This document shows, in pieces, positions 60,442 to 64,000 of a DNA stretch of 64,000 nucleotides (position 1 is its first letter; each line of letters opens with the position of its first letter). The DNA is taken from the NCBI RefSeq assembly GCF_000177675.1, contig NZ_ADGX01000029.1, forward strand, positions 1 to 64,000, given 5' to 3'. Source of the DNA: Parafrankia sp. EUN1f. GTDB taxonomy: Bacteria; Actinomycetota; Actinomycetes; Frankiales; Frankiaceae. The notes below the pieces were generated by a model. The model had not been told where the DNA came from and did no database searches. It saw only the letters and a program-made list of their open reading frames with translations. Position numbers and translations under genes: made by a program.

Positions 60442-61248
60442 GTGTCGTGGGGCGTGGAGCTCACCGGGAACGTGGCCGTCGTCACCGCCGGCACACACGA
60501 TGTTGGCGCGGCCATCTGCCAGCGTCTCGCCACCGACGGTCATCATGTGGTCGTCGCCTGCCACACCGCCGCCGCGGCGGCGGCCCGCGATCTCGTGGCG
60601 GAGCTGATGGCCGCCGGCTGCTCGGCGAGCACGCACCAGGTCGACCTGACGAGGGCCGACCAGGTCGCTGATCTGTTCGACGAGGTGCTCGCCGACTACG
60701 GGCGGGTCGACTTCCTCGTCAGCAGTCCCACCGACGGCACGGCACGGTTGGTGGCCGAACTGGAGACCGACGTCCTTGACCAGGCTCTGGCAGTCAACGT
60801 ACGCGGCACGGTGCACCTGCTGAGAGAGGCAAGCAGCCGCCTCGCCGAGTGGGGAAGGATCGTCATCCTCACCTCCACCGTGGTGGCGGCTCCGACAGCG
60901 GGTTCGGCGGCCTTCGCGGCGAGTATGGCCGCAAGGGAGACCTTGGGGAAGGTCGCCGCGAAGGAGTTCGGCACCCGCGGCATCACGGTCAACTCGCTGC
61001 GCATCGGTCCGGCGGACCCGGCTGGCACGGCGTCCGATGGCCTGCCATCGCCTGGCCAGACATCGGCTGGCGCCGGGGCGGCCGGCGGCGGGGCGGCCGG
61101 CGGCGGGCCAGCGCCGGTCCATCCGTCACCCCTCGGGCGCCCGGGCCAGCCTCAGGACGTCGCCGATGTCGTTTCGTTCCTGGTGAGTGACGCCGCCAGA
61201 TGGATCACCGGTCAGGTGATCAGCGTCGACGGCGGAGCAACGGCCTGA
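60442..61248 (+). CDS. SDR-like protein lacking the catalytic Tyr-Lys pair
   Basis: 268 residues. The frame has SDR topology (VVVACHTAAAAAARDLVAEL, VDFLVSSPTDGT, TVNSLRIGPAD and the terminal RWITGQVISVDGG). But the cofactor motif is TAGTHDVGAAI instead of TGxxxGIG, and where YxxxK is expected the sequence is AFAASMAARETLGK. A low-complexity Gly/Ala insert lies near residues 205-222. It may be a non-catalytic or divergent member. Start is the GTG at 60442, 16 bases after the MarR stop; an ATG is absent. Confidence 0.75.
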   Translation: MSWGVELTGNVAVVTAGTHDVGAAICQRLATDGHHVVVACHTAAAAAARDLVAELMAAGCSASTHQVDLTRADQVADLFDEVLADYGRVDFLVSSPTDGTARLVAELETDVLDQALAVNVRGTVHLLREASSRLAEWGRIVILTSTVVAAPTAGSAAFAASMAARETLGKVAAKEFGTRGITVNSLRIGPADPAGTASDGLPSPGQTSAGAGAAGGGAAGGGPAPVHPSPLGRPGQPQDVADVVSFLVSDAARWITGQVISVDGGATA

Positions 61249-61440
61249 TTCTTCGCGGTGGCCCGTCATGTCCGCCTCGACGGGAACTTTTCGGGCTCAT
61301 CGTGTTCTCGAGCCCCCCAGGACTTCGACCGCCCGGCTCGCCGCTGGTGTGCGCGAGGCCGCCGCCGGCTTCGCCCCCTCGGGTGACCCGTGCCGAGGAC
61401 AACGAAGCCGGCGGCGGTCCGCCGGATCACCTCCGTCTGA

Positions 61441-62967
61441 TCACTGCCGGGCCGGCCGCCCCGTGGATGCCACCAGCCAGCTCGCCGAGGCGACGAACAG
61501 CCCCGACAGCGCGCACAGGCACCAGAACGGCGCGTGGAAGGTCGCGCTCCCCGTGCTGCCTGCCGCCGTGGCGTCGGTGCCCGCGGCCCAGCTGAGCACG
61601 GTGACCAGCAGGGCCGCACCAACGGCGCCACCAAGCCGGAGAAAGACATTGATCATCGTGACCGCATCCGGGAGCTGCGCCGGTTCCACCGCGACGTACG
61701 CCGCGGTGGAGGACGGAACCACGGACAGCGCGTTGCCCACACCCAGCACGAACAGACAGCCCTCGATGACGATCATGTCGATGCCGTCGGGGAGCAGCGC
61801 GACCGGAACGAACGCCATGGTGGTCAGCAACCCGCCAGCGAGGGACACCGGGCCACCGCCGAACCGGTCGGTCAGCCGGCCGGCCACCGGCAACACCGCT
61901 GCGCCTGCCGCGAAACCGATCATCGCGAGGCCCGTCTCGACGACGTCGTACCCGCGCGCGAGCTGGAAGTAGAGCGCCCAGATCACCAGGGCGCCGAACT
62001 GGATCACTCCGGCGAGGAAGCTGGACGCCGCGGCCGCGGCGAACACCCGCCCGGCGAGCAGACGGGTGTTCAGCAGCGGCGTCTGGACGCGCCGGCCACG
62101 CCGGACGAACGCTCCGAGCGCCACCACTCCGACCAGCAGGGGGATGGCGATCAGTGGCAGCGACCGTCCATGGTGGTCGCTGGACCAGCTGACCGCGAAG
62201 GTGAGGGCGGGCAGGGCGATACCGATCAGGGCGAAGCCGGTGAGGTCGAAGTTCGAGCCTGGCGCCCGGTCACCGCGCGGGATGAGCCGGCGGCCGAGCC
62301 ACAGGCCCACGGCGCCGACCGGAATGTTCACCAGAAACAGCCACCGCCAGGACGCATGCGCGATGAGCAGGCCGCCGACTGTCGGTCCGAGCGCGGGACC
62401 GAGCACGAGCGCCATTCCGACGGTACTCATCACTCGGCCCATCAGCTTCTTGCCGCTGACCTGGGCGATGATTGTCTGACCGGCGGGAAGGAGCAGACCG
62501 CCGGCGAACCCCTGTGCCGCGCGCGCGGCGACGAGGGAGCCGATGTCCGGTGCCGCCGCGCACAGCGCCGAGGTCACGGTGAAACCGGTGAGCACCCACA
62601 GCCACAGTGACCCCGCTCCGATTCTCCGGCTGGCCCAGCCGCACAGTGGAAGGCCGATCACCAGGGCCAGGAGATACCCGCTGACAATCCACTGGGCGGT
62701 CGAAAGGCTCGCGCCGAGGTCCTGGGCCACCGTCGCCAGTCCGACGTTCACCAGGGCGCCGTCGAGCTGCGTCATGAACGCGCCGACGACGACCACGCCG
62801 GAGACGAGCCATACGTGTCGTCCCACCACCTGGTCGTCGGCACCCACCTCCTGGCGATCGAGAGGTCCGACGTCCTCGGCCGCGGCCGCTTCCGATATCG
62901 GGGGTGGCCCGGCGGCGCTCCCCTGCGCCGCCTCGTTGCCCGTGAGGTCGACCGGTGTCGACGACAT
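61441..62967 (-). CDS. MFS transporter, DHA2 (drug:H+ antiporter) family
   Basis: 508 residues from the ATG at 62967 (ggagg upstream; ATG 62982 is possible). About 14 hydrophobic segments follow a 50-residue polar leader. Motif A-like GWASRRIGAG, motif B RAAQGFAGGLLLPAGQ and motif C LGPALGPTVGGLLI place it in the DHA2 group of EmrB/QacA-type exporters. Probably exports a toxic compound or a secondary metabolite made nearby. It is divergent from the ketosynthase gene. Confidence 0.92.
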   Translation of the reverse strand: MSSTPVDLTGNEAAQGSAAGPPPISEAAAAEDVGPLDRQEVGADDQVVGRHVWLVSGVVVVGAFMTQLDGALVNVGLATVAQDLGASLSTAQWIVSGYLLALVIGLPLCGWASRRIGAGSLWLWVLTGFTVTSALCAAAPDIGSLVAARAAQGFAGGLLLPAGQTIIAQVSGKKLMGRVMSTVGMALVLGPALGPTVGGLLIAHASWRWLFLVNIPVGAVGLWLGRRLIPRGDRAPGSNFDLTGFALIGIALPALTFAVSWSSDHHGRSLPLIAIPLLVGVVALGAFVRRGRRVQTPLLNTRLLAGRVFAAAAASSFLAGVIQFGALVIWALYFQLARGYDVVETGLAMIGFAAGAAVLPVAGRLTDRFGGGPVSLAGGLLTTMAFVPVALLPDGIDMIVIEGCLFVLGVGNALSVVPSSTAAYVAVEPAQLPDAVTMINVFLRLGGAVGAALLVTVLSWAAGTDATAAGSTGSATFHAPFWCLCALSGLFVASASWLVASTGRPARQ

Positions 62968-63256
62968 GCTGCCTCCATCCAACGCGAAATACCTGGACGT
63001 GCGTGGGAAAGGTGTTCAGGACGTCCTATCAGGGCGGTCTGGGGCCGTACTCAATCTCCACTCAATGATGCGGAGGAGATCGTCTGATTCGTGCGCGACC
63101 GGGCGCTCAGCGATGTTCGAGAACCAGTCGTCAACCTACCGTGTGGCACCGGACGGAGAAGTTCCGGGGAGGCAGCTCGCACCCTGGACGGCCGGGCCTG
63201 AAAGAAAGGTTGGCGATGGTTCCCTGGTCTGGTTGTCGCGGCCGTGGAGCGGGCAC

Positions 63257-64000
63257 GTGAACCGCCGCGTCGTTATCTCGGGAATTGGCGTGCGGACGCC
63301 GGGCGGCGGCGACCGCGAGGCATTCTGGGAAATGCTGGCCTCCGGGCGTACGGCCACCCGGACGATCTCCATGTTCGACGCGTCGTCCTTCCGCTCGCAG
63401 GTTGCCGCCGAGGCGTCGTTCGATCCGGCGGTGGACGGGCTGACAGCGCAGGAGACGCAGCGCATGGACCGGGCCGCGCAGTTCGCGGTGGTGTGCGCGC
63501 GTGAGGCGGTGAGCGACAGCGGTCTGGACGTCGATCGCGTGGATCCGACCGCCATCGCCGTCAGCATCGGCAGCGCCGTCGCCGCCGCCACCAGCCTGGA
63601 ACGGCAGTACCTCGCCGTCTCGCACGGCGGTCGCGACTGGGTGGTGGACAACGACGCGGTGTCGCCCCACATGTTCGACTACCTGATACCCAGCCGGATG
63701 CCGGCGGAAGTCGCCTGGACCGTCGGCGCGCAGGGGCCGGTGGCGATGGTCTCCAACGGCTGCACATCGGGCATCGACGCGGTGGGACATGCCTGTCAGC
63801 TGATTCGCGAGGGCTGGGCCGACGTGGCGCTGGCCGGTGCGGCGGACACCCCGATCACCCCGATCGTCGTCGCCTGCTTCGACGCGATCAAGGCGACCAC
63901 TCCACGGAACGACGATCCCGAGCATGCGTCCCGGCCGTTCGACCGGTCGAGGGACGGCTTCGTGCTCGCCGAGGGCGCCGCGGTGCTGGTGCTGGAATCC
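63257..64000 (+). CDS. Beta-ketoacyl synthase (KAS-alpha/FabF-like), partial
   Basis: The GTG at 63257 starts RRVVISGIGVRTPGGGDREA; 248 residues are in the window and the gene runs off the right end. Thiolase fold: the nucleophile is in PVAMVSNGCTSGIDAVGHAC. DTPITPIVVACFDAIKATTP and ASRPFDRSRDGFVLAEGAAV match FabF/type II PKS ketosynthase alpha. Together with the divergent DHA2 exporter it may open a type II polyketide gene cluster, but the chain-length factor, which would follow, lies outside the window. Confidence 0.88.
   Translation, partial: MNRRVVISGIGVRTPGGGDREAFWEMLASGRTATRTISMFDASSFRSQVAAEASFDPAVDGLTAQETQRMDRAAQFAVVCAREAVSDSGLDVDRVDPTAIAVSIGSAVAAATSLERQYLAVSHGGRDWVVDNDAVSPHMFDYLIPSRMPAEVAWTVGAQGPVAMVSNGCTSGIDAVGHACQLIREGWADVALAGAADTPITPIVVACFDAIKATTPRNDDPEHASRPFDRSRDGFVLAEGAAVLVLES

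Noticed and set aside
1-64000. tRNA, rRNA and riboswitches
   Set aside because: I looked for tRNA-like T-arm and CCA ends and for known leader motifs in the gaps and found none I could support; a covariance-model search would be decisive.

Overview
The window is very GC-rich with dense overlapping reading frames, frequent GTG starts and ATGA stop/start overlaps. Together with an ANTAR-SpoIIE phosphatase, a HAMP-repeat hybrid kinase, CYTH/CHAD, DUF6328 and DUF2795 proteins, an AveC-like membrane protein and a ketosynthase, this points to a filamentous actinomycete. A Frankia-like organism is my inference, not something the sequence proves. I saw no rRNA, tRNA or CRISPR array.

Region 1 (1-4070) is eroded DNA. 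It holds fragments of an MgtA-type Mg2+ ATPase and a CorA-type Mg2+ channel, an iron-containing redox enzyme fragment broken by a 28-bp tandem duplication, and a CHAD protein whose upstream CYTH domain is cut short. Intact genes here are an SRPBCC protein and a DUF6328 membrane protein. Region 2 (4290-14752) carries a pfkB-surE pair, a large ANTAR/GAF/PAS/SpoIIE phosphatase divergent from a hybrid histidine kinase with tandem HAMP repeats (split by a one-base frameshift), a small membrane-anchored protein and a second SRPBCC paralogue.

Region 3 (about 15090-33269) is a large ADP-heptose glycan locus. It has two translationally coupled gene runs diverging from about 23.3 kb, with five GT9 (heptosyltransferase-type), three GT4 and one GT2 glycosyltransferases, a GmhB phosphatase, a bifunctional HldE, and a single polypeptide joining GmhA isomerase, HldE kinase and HldE adenylyltransferase. 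All enzyme activities from sedoheptulose 7-phosphate to ADP-heptose are present, the last two in duplicate. Several of these genes contain in-frame short tandem repeats.

Region 4 (about 34.1-61.2 kb) begins beside an IS256 transposase remnant and is a catabolic-looking block: a binding-protein lipoprotein, P450, class II aldolase-like protein, four VOC proteins, a TetR regulator, two amidohydrolases, PhyH dioxygenase, two acyl-CoA ligases, two enoyl-CoA hydratases, SDRs, a SnoaL-like protein, a coupled acyl-CoA dehydrogenase pair and a Rieske oxygenase. A palindrome of consensus TGGCAC-N3-GTGCCA occurs seven times, only in the promoter gaps of this block, and probably defines a regulon of the TetR at 39150-39779. 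Two converging operons (40.1-48.7 kb and 54.4-48.7 kb) meet at a long hairpin. Further right are a TetR/AveC-like pair and an SRPBCC-MarR-SDR unit, each with its own palindrome, then an MFS exporter and a ketosynthase cut by the window edge.
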